The notes under the pieces: model-generated
The model's input: the letters and a program-made list of their open reading frames with translations, nothing else
Told to the model about the DNA's origin: nothing
The model's database searches: none
Source of the DNA: Lunularia cruciata
Taxonomy: Eukaryota; Streptophyta; Marchantiopsida; Lunulariales; Lunulariaceae
Direction of reading: 5' to 3'
Length of the DNA: 64,000 nt
Assembly (NCBI GenBank): GCA_948567375.1
Contig: OX419762.1
Location: 2,920,001 to 2,984,000, forward strand
Position numbers and translations under genes: made by a program
Shown: in pieces, positions 1 through 11,804 of the stretch
Numbering within the stretch: the stretch's first letter is position 1
Layout: each line of letters begins with the position of its first letter

Positions 1-600
1 ACTCCATTTGCTCTTACTCAGGCCGATCCAGCAACAACCGAGGCTCCAATTTCCGCCACTAAGGGACCGGGCAAAGCACAATGCAGACAGTAAAATCCTG
101 TAACGGAATCCTTGGCTTCGGGGGCCCGGTTTCCAATCAAGAGTTATGGTTCGAACTTTCGAACTGAACGAGCAATTCTTCGTTCCTTTGCTTCCCCGAC
201 TGGACTCGATCGGGACTCTACAGGAGCGTCATCTGCTTCTCTCCACTGCCACGTGGCCGAATATCATTGCAGCAGCGCGTGCGCTCACCACCAATAGCCT
301 GCGGGAGGGGTCCTGTTATCTTCTTCCGGTCCCGACCTCCTCCCGTCGGGATAAAGCTAGTGCCTCCTAAACATGTGTGACGATTAGTCAGGAGGTTTCT
401 TACATGTCGTTGCTCAGTAACTCTTTGCTTAGCTTTCGATGTAGATATACCACCAGTTGCCACCTACAGGAGCCCACTAAGCCAAAAGTGTCACGCAGTC
501 ACTTGGTACTGCATAAGCTCGGCTTTGGTGCACCAAACGTGGTCATTCTAGAGGCTTGTGATTCTATTAATCCTTGTATCGGATGGTGACGGTAGATCAG
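1..600. other. Unassigned GC-richer segment
   Basis: This stretch is visibly richer in G and C than the AT-rich DNA that follows and keeps several CpG-containing words. It holds a perfect G-box core (CCACGTGG, 249-256) and an inverted pair CCTCCT/AGGAGG near 362-400. I see no convincing coding frame: the short open frames have no family resemblance and overlap in several frames. It does not match rRNA or tRNA sequence that I know. It could be the 5' region of LINE I, whose similarity to LINE II starts to be visible only after about 600-840, or the end of another element. Confidence 0.4.
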
Positions 601-643
601 GAATGGGGGAGGGGCCGATAGTGGGAGGACAGGGTTGAAGGGA

Positions 644-718
644 GACCAAAGAGAAATTCTTTAATTTTATAGAGAAAAGGGGACCAAAGAGGAATTCTTT
701 AATTTTAGAGAGAAGAGA
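644..718. repeat. Tandem duplication, 38-bp period
   Basis: Two adjacent near-identical units start with gaccaaagag at 644 and 682, each followed by aattctttaatttta. They differ by a few substitutions. A short poly-T run lies just downstream at about 770-782. Confidence 0.75.
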
Positions 719-779
719 CATCAGGAAGTAATTAGTCTTAGAGTGCACATCATGTTATAAGGAAATAGCTAGTTTTTTT

Positions 780-3671
780 TTTATTTTAAAATTTAAGTTC
801 TATTGGTATTCTAATTGAAGATTGATGAAAATTGAGTTAGAAGATATAAGTATATTTGAATATTAGAGGGTTTGGAGTGATTTCTTTAGTTTTAGTATGG
901 GTATTGTGAGTTTGGATCTTCTTTATTTTCATACTTTGGCTTTAGATTGGAATGGTCATTTAGTTTTATGTTTTGGAGTTATGAGTTTAGATATTTTGTT
1001 AGAGAGTTCTAGAAGATATGAATGTTATAGTTTAGTGTTTTGCAAGTTAACATTTACTTATGTAAGGTAGGATGTGAGTATGTTAGTTTTGTAAATTTAA
1101 GAAGATATAGGATGGAACGTTCTATATTATTATTGTTACTTTTGTGTTGTTTATAGATTCACTTCTCAAGTGGGACAGCCAAAACAATGTAAGATACATC
1201 ATAGCCAATGTATCATAGGCTCTTGAAACACTTGTGTGGGATGCAACAATTATAATTGGATCACTTGGGTATCCATGTGATTGGCGTCCACATCAAGATA
1301 GTTGATATTTAGGACTGTAATAGCTTTATCTATTCTATTGTTGATAATTTTAGATGTATCACTCAAATAATGAGAGTAGTTAGCATCTTGAGCATACTAC
1401 ATTTTGGGGTTATTTGAGACTAGTTTTTCATGTACGGGTTTATTCCATAAGCTTCCTTGTACACTTTATGATGAAACTAAATAAAAAAATCCATTCACTA
1501 CTTGATCAAATGTACATGATATCCATTAAGTGAGTTAGCATGGTTTTTCTTCTTCTTTTCAAACAATGATGGTGTCACTATTATATTAGACAGAGAAAGA
1601 TGGCTACCATATCTCAAAGATTTTGGGTTAAGATTGGGCTATCTTATAGGAGGAGTCCATTAAATGATAAGATGTTAGAGATTCTACTTGATTATAACAC
1701 CATAGGATCCTAGTCAAGCTAGAGATTGTAATAGAGTGATACAAGCTCTACATATGTTGTCTACGGCTAGTTCTTTTGATAAGAATATTTCCTCTTTATG
1801 TTTTGTTACATCCTATAATAATAACATGATTACAATTGGTGGTTTTGGAGTATTACCTTGAGGGGCTAGTATGTCTTATGATATCACTTTTCACCCATGT
1901 ATCTTGCATAGTACTTTGCCTCTGCATATGGATTTTTTCAAAGATGGTTTCTTAGCAACTTAGATATTGCTTCCAAGTAGATTATATCTCTACTTGTTTC
2001 ATTGAATTTTTCAAAGCAGTTTAGTAGTAGCAAAGAGAGAAATTCCTATATTAACTAGTCAAAATAAGGTACAAATTGACTTCTCATTATGGAGAAGGAC
2101 ATATGAACATAAAGTGCAAGAGGCAAATTGTTATTAAGGAGTTCTTATTATGACTTATTTGTTGTGTCATTGTTCATCAACATTGTTCTTATTCCAAGAG
2201 CACCTTGATTCATATTAATTTTGAGTTGCTACACTAAAACATTATTTGAAGCTATATGTCTTGCTATTAGAACAATTCTCAAATATCCATCCATGTTGGA
2301 TTGTCTTGTTGGTGTATTTTGAGAACACTTTGAATAATATCTTGTGTGCATCTATATTTAGAGAGCTTAGGGAGGCTAGTATATCCTTGGAAAATTAAAT
2401 TCCTTTTGCATAATCCTTGTATCATTCTACTCCTTTTATTACTCACTCAACTTTTCAAAAGGAGTGTTCGTCCTTCATACAACTCCCAACACACAACAAG
2501 GAGATTCATTAAGAGGACCTTTATGTGCCGTGGATCTCTTTTAATTATTTTTGGTATTACATTGCCCATGATAGGCTATTTTTTCTCTTCCTTGGTGGAA
2601 GATTTATATTAGTACTAATATTTATTTCTTTACTATGAGCCTTCAATCATAAATGTCATAATTTTGTTTAAGCAACGTAATGACCACTTGACTAACAAAT
2701 TTTATCTTGTAAGCTTAGAGTAGAGGAGTCAAAGTGTAGATTATAGTCTTATTCAGGTATGAAACTTGATCTCCAACTCCAAAAGTAGTGCATTACATCT
2801 AGAAATAGCTTATATTTTCTTGGAAAGTGCCATAGGATCCAAAAGTTATATCATATGCTACTTAAATATTTCCTACTATAAGATATCCTTCAAGTAGATA
2901 ATCTTCTTTCCAATGGAGGATACATATGTAGTATTTGGTTTACTTGACTCTTATATTTTTTATAACCAATCAACCTACTTTGGAAAATTTTTCTTTCTTT
3001 GATTTTCCTCTCAAATTCTAGGGCCTTTGATAAGATGATCATATGATCTTTAGTGATATATAGTGTCCCCATGTAACTTGTACCCAAAAGCTTATAACCT
3101 TTGTTAAATTGTGGCTTTGAATCCACCAATGCCATTTGTATTTGATAACTTACAATTTGTGGTATCTTATAACTTATGATGTACGTTACAATTTATAAGT
3201 TATTGAGGGAAGAGAAAAGCATATAGCACAAGATTATTTAAATGCATGTAAGTTCCATCAACAAAAATCAATTTCCCTCCATGTAGCCACCCCCTATCTC
3301 AGGTAGCTAAGACACATAAACCTTTATTTGCCTACAAACTAAAAATATAATGCAATATTTGTATTGTATAGTACAAATTCTTTTATAACCAACTATCAAG
3401 GGTACTTTGTTGATTTTCTTCATTTCTAAGAGTCTTATGGTCCAAATTTTAATTTAACATCCATGATTATATATGATTATATGTTTATAACATCCATAAT
3501 TTTATATGATTGGTTGGCCACACATGGTAAAAGTTATTTAGGAGAAGACTGTAATTAATTTTGTAACATTAAACCAAGGACTTTCAACCTAGGTTTGCCT
3601 ACATGCTAAGCAGGGCTCTAAGTCCCTACTTGGCATGTATACATACATCTCTACCAACCTTAGTACCCTAC
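780..3671 (+). mobile_element. LINE copy I, non-LTR retrotransposon (left part)
   Basis: Decayed copy of the same element as 42896-46588. Matching stretches appear in the same order, for example the segment around 1390-1590 against 43600-43780, the RT core at 2100-2400 against 44340-44620, and 2640-3120 against 44880-45310. A1 interrupts it at 3671, and the copy resumes after 21082. The piece from about 3130 to 3671 is not clearly alignable and may contain another small insertion. Many stops and indels mark it as an old pseudogene copy. Confidence 0.65.
2100..3120 (+). pseudogene. Reverse transcriptase remnant of LINE copy I
   Basis: Pieces of a non-LTR reverse transcriptase can be read across several frames. 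The clearest is ASIFRELREA at about 2347-2376, identical in wording to the RT of LINE II (44600-44630), and a piece reading LTNKFYLVSL near 2690-2720 matches LTNKLHLVGL of LINE II. There is no continuous frame. The downstream part, to about 3120, follows the region between RT and the C-terminal domain in LINE II. Confidence 0.6.
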
Positions 3672-4260
3672 TGTAATCTACCAAGGATAGGAGACCTTAA
3701 GAGAAACACAAGAGAAGAGACACAAAGCTTCACACTCAATACTCTGATGCCTCAAAGGAGCACCTTGACTTTATTATATAGCAAAGAGGATCTACTCAAA
3801 GGAAACTCCACCCTTAGATCAGATACATGGATAGGTGACATATCAGCGGCTCTACCCTTAGATTAGTTACATGAATGGGTGACATGTTGATTTTGATCTT
3901 ATTTGTTGGTCAAACAATCTTTGACCAAAGGGAATCTTCCTTTAGGAATCTTAGAATTGCATGGCTGAGGTATAATTGGGAAGCTCTCAATGAGATAGAA
4001 GAAGGAAGGGTGGTGGGAAGGCTAGCCCCTTCTTTCTTGGAGAGGGCTTACGCACATTTTCAAGGCCTAATTCATTTGTTTAGGCCTCTAAAATTGACTC
4101 TAAAGTTTTTATGTTGTTTTTGACTCCTACTCTATTAGTAGAAGTACTCTTTTGGTGACATCTCTATCTGATCTACCTAGCCAATCATACATAACAACCT
4201 TCCATATGCTACCAAGCTAGATTTCACCTTTTGATAATATGTCTAGCTATTAGTATTATA
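3672..4260 (-). repeat. A1 3' LTR
   Basis: 589 bp, matching 20509-21082 along its length with many substitutions. The inner end has decayed (tata in place of taca at 4257-4260). A TATA-box-like TATATAATAA is read on the minus strand at 3771-3780, where a U3/R boundary is expected, and the same motif sits at 20597-20606 in the other LTR. Confidence 0.85.
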
Positions 4261-5230
4261 GACCTCCCTCCTCTTAAGACGCAATGTCCTCGTTGCAAAG
4301 CTATTGCTCAAACAATTTCACTAACACCAATGCATTGGTCTACTTGGCTATTGGCTCCCATGTTGCCCCATACAATGGGTACCTTTTCCAATATACAAGA
4401 TATTCCACACATGGATGGCAAGTACCACGGATGCATTTTTAGAGAATATGTTTGACTTCATATTCCTCTATGTCATTAATGAAGGATGGACAAGGTCAAA
4501 TTTCTTGTATGGAAGATAAGTAGGCAGTTGGGGTGCATATCTACATAGTAAGAAATGTGGAATATTGGATGGATCTTCATGTGTGGCGGTAGCTTGAGGT
4601 GATAGACCACCAAGACGATTTGACAAAGGATGGAAAAAGCCCAATAAAATGAGGTTTGAGCTTGCAAGTACCAACTAACATGAGGTTGATTGTTGACAAC
4701 TAGACTTGATCTTCAATATTGAACTGTAATGTGCTAGTGATGTGTATTTACATACTATTTTGGGGTAATCTATAACCTATGTTTGGCATTCTCCTCTCCT
4801 TGTCGGATTTTGGAAACAAAAGTGTTGACAGTATCCACCTTGGTGTCCACCATACGGATCTTCATCAAGCTCAAAGGTGTGAAAGGATGCTCTTTATACA
4901 TGAGTAAGAATGGTATGGCCTATATGGATGCATTCAAAAAATTGTTGTTTGCAAATTCCACCAGTGGGAGTAAGGTATACCACTATTCTTGCTCCTCTAG
5001 GATGAAGCCCCAGAGCATGTCTTTAATGGTGCAATTATCCTATTCTATTTGTCCATCAATCTGTGGATGTAAGTCATGGACATAGTCAATTTGGTTTTAA
5101 GAAAACCAAAAAGTGTTCTCCAAAAAAATTTGGTGAATTGAGTACTTCTATCAATGATGAGCACTTGAGACAAGTCAAGGTGAGAAAAGACTTCATCTAA
5201 ATACAATTTAGCTAATTGTGGAGCAGTGAC
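4261..5230 (-). pseudogene. A1 integrase C-terminal half and chromodomain region (remnant)
   Basis: Minus-strand frames read as the C-terminal part of a Ty3/gypsy integrase. They include the stretch HLKLPPHMKIHP near 4570-4610, which is nearly identical to the equivalent region of A2 (32122-32463), where a chromodomain-like EYEVERIL follows. The part from 5045 to 5230 encodes the integrase core around TAPQLAKLYLDE, which stops exactly where B1 begins; the rest of the gene resumes at 15990. Several frameshifts and stops are present. Confidence 0.75.
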
Positions 5231-6032
5231 TATGACAACCCAACAAATATCACTTTTGCTATAATTGGGTAAGTAAAGTTTGTTCCCGCAAAGATATTGG
5301 TCAAAAATTTCCAAATACAAAGTCAAATGGTAACAAGTAGTTTTTCTTGGTTGAGTCTTTAATCTCTTAGGTAGAAACCACACCCAAAAGAGAGTAAAAA
5401 GCATTGATTTGCAGTCTCGTCACAAATTAATACTTCTTAATCACAAATCCATCAAATTTTGTCCAAACAATTCTTGATTGTGATGATTCAAATTCCTCCA
5501 AAGATGGCTACTTCACTACAAAACAACTTCACCTCAGAATTGTGTTCCACCTCTCCACTAAAGGCACAACTTCCTCGATCAAAATTGCTTTGCATCAACC
5601 TTGCACTGCACTCACAACTATTGAATACTACCAAAACTACAATTCCTCTCAAATCTGTCAAGGCATTGCTCTAATTGCACTTCACTCAAGATAAAACACA
5701 TAGAAAATAAAGACCACAACTGCGGAATCTAACATCCAACAAGCACACTAACTTGCACTTCAAAATTCTTCACACACACACAAACACAATCCCATAGGAT
5801 TGATACTAAGAATTAAGCTTAAATGACAAGCATTGAAATTAGCACTTTGCTTTATCTATCTTTAGAAATTACAAATACTGAAAAACATTACTTTGCAAAT
5901 GCTTCCCTTAAATAGGTTGAGCACTTGACAATTACTAATAACTATACCATTCCACAACAAATTTTCCAACCTATAGATCTGAAACAAAAATGCACCTCTT
6001 CATATCTGCCTCTTCAAATCTCCAATCTATTA

Positions 6033-6368
6033 CTAACCCAATCTGATGTCAACTTCAACTTCAGCTTCCAAACCTGATGTTCCTTCAAGTATTTCTCCTT
6101 CTTTGGGTCTACTCAATTCCACTCCTAACTCTTCTATGTTTATGATTTCTTCACTACAAACTACAATTGCACTCCTATCTATTCTATCTTCATTAGTATT
6201 TTCTAACCCATTCTTCTCTAATGTCTCAAGTAATGGATCCAAAGACACCTGAACTCCTACTTCACTTACATCGGACCTTTTGACTAATTGCACTTCACTA
6301 CAAAGTTTATCCAACTCTGTCCTAACAAGATCCAATCTACGACACACATTGTCTCCTACTTCTAACAT
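6033..6368 (-). pseudogene. B1 coiled-coil protein, acidic C-terminal part
   Basis: An open stretch of 111 codons rich in E, D, L and V. Its beginning (LEVGDNVCRRLDLVRTELDK) and the motif VGVQVSL followed by LLETLEK recur in B2 (LEVEDNITIRLDLVKLEVNK, VGVQISL) and in B4 on the other strand (IRVQVSSDL, FDTLEK). The end (GLEAEVEVDI) also recurs in B2 and B4. Function is unknown; it is not a retroviral enzyme domain that I recognise. The repeated recovery of the same amino-acid motif in three diverged copies argues that it was once translated. Confidence 0.6.
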
Positions 6369-7361
6369 CTTCCTATCTACCGGTTCTCACAAATGAATTA
6401 ATAAATTATTTAGCTCCGTGTACTTTGCCTTCCTCTTCCTTGTCTCTTGCACCACCAACTTCAACTCGTGCAGTCTGGCTTCTTCTAGCGACCTTTGACT
6501 TTCATGCTGAGTATCATCTTTATCTTTCTTACACTCCTGCTATGTCATCGGCTTCCACCACTATTTTGAGCTTCTCCTTCTTTCTTTCTTCTTCCAATTC
6601 ATTGCAATACATCTGCAATTTGTCCTCAAATTCAACCTTCATTGCCTCCTTCTCTTGTCAATCTACCACAATTTGTTCTTTTGCCGGTGTCGTGGGGTTT
6701 TGTCCTCGAGAGTGCACCGGGCACCTGGCTGCTCGTGCTTAGTTGCGATTGGTGTTGGTGGCTTGAGTCTTCCCAAAGTTTGATATTCTCTTCCTTTCTC
6801 AATATGGCTGCCATGCTTGTTCCAATAGGTCAGGCTGTTCTAATTGTTTCCAGGGTAGGTTTCTCCCAGGGTTTTTATGTTGGATCTTGTAGCCTAAAGT
6901 AGATCTATAGCATTCAGTTGTGTTTGGCTATGCTTGGCCTTGTAGCTCTACTCCTATAAAGTATCATTTCTAGTTCTTTTTTTATGTTTGGGTCTGTGGG
7001 TTTGGCTCTTGGCTCGGATAGATTCCTAAGATGGCTCTAGTGAGACTTGTGGAATAGCCGCAAGCAACTAACGGTGGTCAAACCCAGCTGTATCAGTCAG
7101 TGAACTGTGCAATCATATAGACTGGACCAAAAGCTCCTAAATGCAGCCCTTCCCTTGATAACATCCATAATTTAGAGTACATTTATTCATTCATGAATCA
7201 ACCTCTCAACCAGTCATACAACTATAAGTTTAACAAGACAAGCAACTCTTTCCTATGGAGTGATCATTCCTACTTTAACACCTGAGCAACCAAGAATGTC
7301 TGGAAACTCACCCAATGAGTGATCCAAACTCGCCCAATCACATGCAGACAATCTTCTCAAC

Positions 7362-7457
7362 TCCTTCTCTTTTATCAAACTGTCACTCACCACTCAGCAT
7401 TTGAAGCCTCTCCTTCTCTTTTATCAAACTGTCACTCACCACTCAGCATTTGAAGCC
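7362..7457. repeat. Tandem duplication, ~49-bp period, inside D
   Basis: The unit beginning tccttctcttttatcaaact occurs at about 7362 and again at about 7411, each ending in catttgaagcc. The two copies are almost identical, so the duplication is recent compared with the surrounding decay. Confidence 0.85.
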
Positions 7458-8023
7458 TCTCCTTCTCTTCTCTCTGCCCTGTCACTTCAGCATCAGACCT
7501 TCACATCACCTTCAAGAAAATGGCCTCTCTATCTTCTGCCTAGCATCAGCCCTTTCCCAACCTTTGAGAACTGCTCGGTTGTCTCCAGCTGTCTTGCTTT
7601 GCTTTGAGCCTTCACTACAAGCTTCAAATTTTCCCCTTTGCTCCTGCTCAGTCCTCTCTAAACCTCAAAAAATCTTTTGTCTCCAACTCCCTTGGTCCTC
7701 ACTGTAAAGCTCAAAAATTCCTCTATGTTTGTCTCTCTTGGTTCACTCTCAAACCTTCACAACAAACTCAAAAATTTCTTTTGGCTGTCTCCTGATCAGT
7801 AACAGCTCTTCCCTCAAAACCCTAAGTCCATTCATTGTCTTGCCACTGCATCAGCAAGAGTCTCCTGGAAATTTCCCCCACTCTTGCATTTCTGTCCAAA
7901 CAAGGCACAAGCAAACTTCAAAATACTCCTCCCCTATTTCACAGTCCAGGACTTAATCCTTCAAAAATTCCCCTGAAATTTTCACTTTTCATCCTGTCCA
8001 ATTCAAGGCAAGCTGCAAAACTT

Positions 8024-8465
8024 CAAAAATACTCTCTCACACACACCTTCACTGTTTATGGCAAACTCAAAATTCCTTGCTTCCTTCACTCCCCTCTCCA
8101 GGCCAAACCTTTGAATACTGCTTTGCTCTCCCTGTTCCAGTTCCTGTCTAGACCAGCCAGCAGCAAACTTCAAAAATCCTCTCTCTCACACCCACCTTCA
8201 TTATCCAAGGCAAACTCAAAAATTCTCCTTCTTCTTCACTGTTCTTGTCACAGACCTAACCTTCAAAAGTTGCTTTGCTCTCCCTGTTCCAGGTCCTGTC
8301 CAGACCAGCCAGCAGCAGAACTTCGAAAATCCTCTCTCTCACACACACCTTTACTATCCAAGGCAAACTCAAAAATTCTCCTTCTTCTTCACTATTCCCC
8401 TCTTTGGGCCAAACCTTTGAAATTGCTTTGCTCTCCTTGTTCCAGTTCCTGTCCAGACAAGCCAT
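8024..8465. repeat. Tandem array 1 in D, ~150-bp units
   Basis: Three units start with the caaaaat.ct.ctctcacac motif at 8024, 8171 and 8324, spacing 147 and 153 bp. Each contains ttgctctcc.tgttcca and, further on, cagaccagccagca. The units differ by substitutions and small indels. The open frame spanning this array on the plus strand follows the low-complexity composition and is probably not a gene. Confidence 0.85.
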
Positions 8466-8475
8466 CAATAAAACT

Positions 8476-8790
8476 CTTTTCTAAATTTCTCCCCTCTCCA
8501 AAGCAAACTCCCGAAACCTGGACTCCTTTCCCTTTGTTTCCTATCATAGACCAAGCCCAAGCAGATTTCAAAATTCTTCTCTCCTCCACTGCTCACTCCT
8601 CTCCAGGGCAAAACTCCCAAAACCTGAACTCCTTCTCCTTTGTTTCCTATCACAAACCAAGCCAAGCAAATTTCAAAATTCTTCTCTCCTCCATTGGTCA
8701 CTCCTCTCTAGGGCAAAACTCCCGGAACCTGAACTCCTTCCCCTCTGTTTCCTATCACAGACCAGGCCAGCAGCAAATTTCAAAAATTAT
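8476..8790. repeat. Tandem array 2 in D, 105-bp units
   Basis: Three units (about 8476, 8581 and 8686) share the order ctctccagggcaaaactccc, cctgaactcc and tttcctatcacagacca. The first unit is more diverged. The period of 105 bp is close to that of array 3, but the unit sequence is different. Confidence 0.8.
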
Positions 8791-8841
8791 TCTCTCACAC
8801 ACACCTTCACTGTCTTGGCAATCCTCACTCTCATGCCAACT

Positions 8842-9255
8842 CCTCATTCCTTCCCTTTGAGAGAAAATCTCCCTTTTCTGCCCTCAATCTCAAGCCCTGT
8901 GCCTTCCTGCAAAAATTCCTTCCTCCTCAGCCTCAATCTCATGTTGACTCCTCATTCTTTCCCTTTGAGAGAAACCTCACTTTTCTGCCCTCAATCTCAA
9001 GCCCTATGCCTTCATGCAAAAATTCCTTCCTCCTGAGCCTCAATCTCCTGTTGACTCCTCATTCTTTCCCTTCAAGAGAAACCTCACTTTTCTGCCCTCA
9101 ATCTCAAGTCCTATGCCTTCCTGCAAAAATTCCTTCCTCCTTAGCCTCAATCTCTTGTTGAATCCTCATTCCTTCTCTTTGAGAGAAAACCTCCCTTTTC
9201 TGCCCTCAATCTCAATCCCTATGCCTTCTTGCAAAAATCCATTCCTCTTGAGCTC
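8842..9255. repeat. Tandem array 3 in D, ~107-bp units
   Basis: Four units begin cctcattc at 8842, 8950, 9057 and 9164 (spacing 107-108 bp). Each carries tttgagagaaa, then ctgccctcaatctcaa, then tgcaaaaattccttcctcc. High similarity between units suggests relatively late amplification. Confidence 0.88.
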
Positions 9256-9926
9256 CATTTCTCCCCTGTCCAGAACATTCCACACCCTAAAACTTGAAAA
9301 ATTCCACTTGAGCTCTTCTTCCTGTCCGGAACACTCTTAGCCTCCAACTTCAAATTTTCTCTCTCCCTTTTCTCCAAATCCCCTTCAGTCCTCCCTCTCT
9401 TCCGCCACCCATCTCTCAAAACTCCTTTTCTTTCCTTCCTTCCTTCTCTGTCCACTTATCACAGACCTATCACTTACTTGTCTCCTCTCCTATGGGGAAA
9501 AATTTCCCTTTTTGTCCACTGTCTGTCCAGCCTTCTCCAAGGCCTTTTTTGAGAATTCCCTTCATAGATGAAACACTTCCAACCAACATTTTCAGGAAAT
9601 TCCCAAAAGGGTTCTTTTGCTCAAAGTGGCCCAAATAAAATCTCGAGATCCTTTTGCTCAAAATACTAACTGAAATACTCACATGAGACTTATTTGCTCA
9701 AATGGCACTAGACAAAATACTCTTTCAAGATTTACTTGCTCAAATGATACTAAATAAATATTCCCAAGATTCTAGTTCCATAAACAAGTCATGTGTTGGT
9801 GTATCACAAAGTTGAGCTCCAAGTGTTGTGTAACACAAAGAAACTCTTGATATTAAGTATTACAAAGGGAAACTCTAGAGCTCACCAAATGGCACCAACT
9901 CTCTATGAATCAGTTTCTTGACAACA

Positions 9927-11799
9927 CCGGGTTCTTCTCAACAATCCTCGCAATCTATCTTCTTCCCTAGTACATTTTGCTAACTCTCCTACCATGCTTG
10001 ATCTTTCTTGGTTGCCTTCTTCTTCAGACTCTCCAACTCTTGCTCCATTACTGCCACACTTGCCTTTGAATGTATTAGTTCTACTCACATGTTGGTAAGT
10101 TCTTCCTTTAGCACTTCCACCAATGCCGTCTTCTCCTTAACTTCTTCTCAACTCTTCACTAAATCCCCCCTCATTGCTTCTGAATGCTTACCCCAAAGAA
10201 TCTCCTCCACTTGAAGTTCTTTGGCCTCCATTTCTACTTGTGTTAATTTACTTCTTAACGAGGTCTCTGCACTCCACTTTTCTATTGCTGCTAACTCATC
10301 TTTCAAGTCGAGGTTAGCACTTGCCATCTTTGCTTTCTTCTGCTATAGAAACATCAACAATGGACACACAACCTTTGACAAGTATTCCACTCCATCTTAC
10401 TTCTTGTCATTGGCCCGGACTTTGTTGCCCTCTGTAGGTAACTCTTCTTAAGGCGCCTACCCCACCCAAAGTCATGATCTTTGTACTTTCAATGTCTTCC
10501 CATCTGAGATCTCCTCCTCTTTTGTGGTGACTTTATTGGGCCCCATGTTGGTTGTGTGCACACTTCTCTTTTCCTTGGCAGTTCTTGGACATACCAAGAC
10601 TCCTTCTTCTCACACCCTCATTCTATGGTGGACACCTTTGGACTTGGCTTCCTTGCATGTCTTTGGGTTTGCTGAACCTCTGCCTTGCCTTTGCTACCAC
10701 TACTTGACTCTTCACTTTGTAGTGTGAACTCTTCTTCTCCTCTTGAAGCTTCTTCCTTTGACTTACTTTCTCCTTTGGACTCTTCCTCTTCTTCCAAAGT
10801 CGATTCCTTTGCTTTCACCAACACTGCCTTTGGGTTAGGCTTCTGCATCTTCTACAACTGTACTGCCACAAGGCAACTTTCAGGTTTAGGTCTCTTTCTT
10901 GCCCTAGGGATATCAAGAACTATAATTCTTTCCTTCCCACTCTTCTTGTACTACTCATCCCCTTCTTGCACCTGCTCCATATAATAGCATTCATCCGCAT
11001 CCGCATCCGCCTCCTTGCATAGATTCAAATAAAAGTGTGAGCGCATTTGGTTTCTCTCCTCCAAAGTCAGTAAATTCAGCCCAAAGTAGAAATGAGCTAC
11101 AAAGGGCACAAAGTAATGTGGTTGCATGTCCATCCTCCAACCCAAAATCACTCGCTAATGCTGACATTTTGCCCAATCCATTGCTTCTCCTGCAAACATT
11201 TGGTGAAAGAACACTGCTTGTTGCATTGTGACATAGGTGGTTCAGTCTAGCTTGAACATTGCCATCATTGCGCTTACAATTCTCCTCCGCTTGGAGTCTT
11301 TATAGCTATCTACCTTATACCTATTCTTGGTGCAAGGTTGATTGAAAGAATTTCTCACCTCAGCAGTCTCTTCTGAGGCATCACACTTCTGATAGAAGGT
11401 GGTACCTCCTACCTCTCTTGCTTCTCTCCCTAGGACTAATCTCCAATCTGACTTGGTCCATCAAGCCGGATTCCTTCTCTTCCCTTCATGCTTTGGCCCC
11501 ATCGTAGCAATCACTCGTGGTAATTTCTGCCATAAAACCTAGAAAACTAAAATTCCAATTCCATGCCAAGAACGTGATATGAAGTCTTGCTAAAACATCA
11601 ATCCTTGCCACTACATCTAATCTACGCATTGCAAGACCTCTTGCCGCACTCTGCTTACTCACTTTTGGGGCCATCGTGTGTTTCCTCACTCTCCTCTTGT
11701 GAAAGATCATTCACAAGATCCTAACCCACTCGTCTTCTTGCAAATTTGCAATTTGCATTATTTTGGGTCGACTCTAAATAGGGACAAGGTAACATCTAG
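9927..11799 (-). pseudogene. B1 coiled-coil ORF remnant, central and N-terminal parts
   Basis: Read on the minus strand after removing D, this segment continues the B-family coding remnant. From N to C it shows a globular-looking region (10951-11300) with HYFVPFVAHFYFGLNLL and a region with TTYVTMQQAVFFHQMFAGE (about 11190-11250). An acidic Ser/Glu/Lys linker (10618-10848) follows, then charged coiled-coil-like sequence. B2 has the same order (YVMKH, then AVFFHKMFVGES; HFYLGLNLL). Stops and frameshifts interrupt it. No enzymatic domain is recognised. Confidence 0.6.
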
Positions 11800-11804
11800 A
11801 CATT

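Larger units (their letters stand above)
6688..9926. mobile_element. D: 3.2-kb TG...CA insertion with internal tandem repeats
   Basis: Starts tgtcgtgggg and ends ttgacaaca, and is flanked by ccgg on both sides (6684-6687 and 9927-9930); the fifth base differs or overlaps, so a 4-bp TSD or a decayed 5-bp TSD is possible. It interrupts the B1 coding remnant. I find no gag or pol similarity and no direct repeats at its two ends, so it is either a solo LTR or a non-coding element. From about 7360 to 9400 the plus strand is strongly pyrimidine-rich and built from several tandem arrays. Orientation is undetermined. Confidence 0.65.

Noticed and set aside
249-256. G-box as a functional promoter element
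   Set aside because: An 8-bp match in an unassigned region with no gene downstream is not enough.
1-600. Possible rRNA or organelle-derived segment
   Set aside because: GC content suggested it, but I could not match any conserved rRNA or plastid block.
5045-5404. 119-codon minus-strand frame as one integrase gene
   Set aside because: Only 5045-5230 is integrase; the remainder (5231-5404) is the terminal sequence of B1, and the join is the insertion point.
7835-8860. 341-codon plus-strand open frame, the longest in the window
   Set aside because: It follows the pyrimidine-rich tandem arrays of D, where stops are rare by composition; Ser/Pro/Leu-rich with no domain, and neighbouring frames are open as well.
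7362-9255. CRISPR-like array
   Set aside because: Repeats are directly adjacent, 49-150 bp long and without unique spacers, in a plant transposon context.
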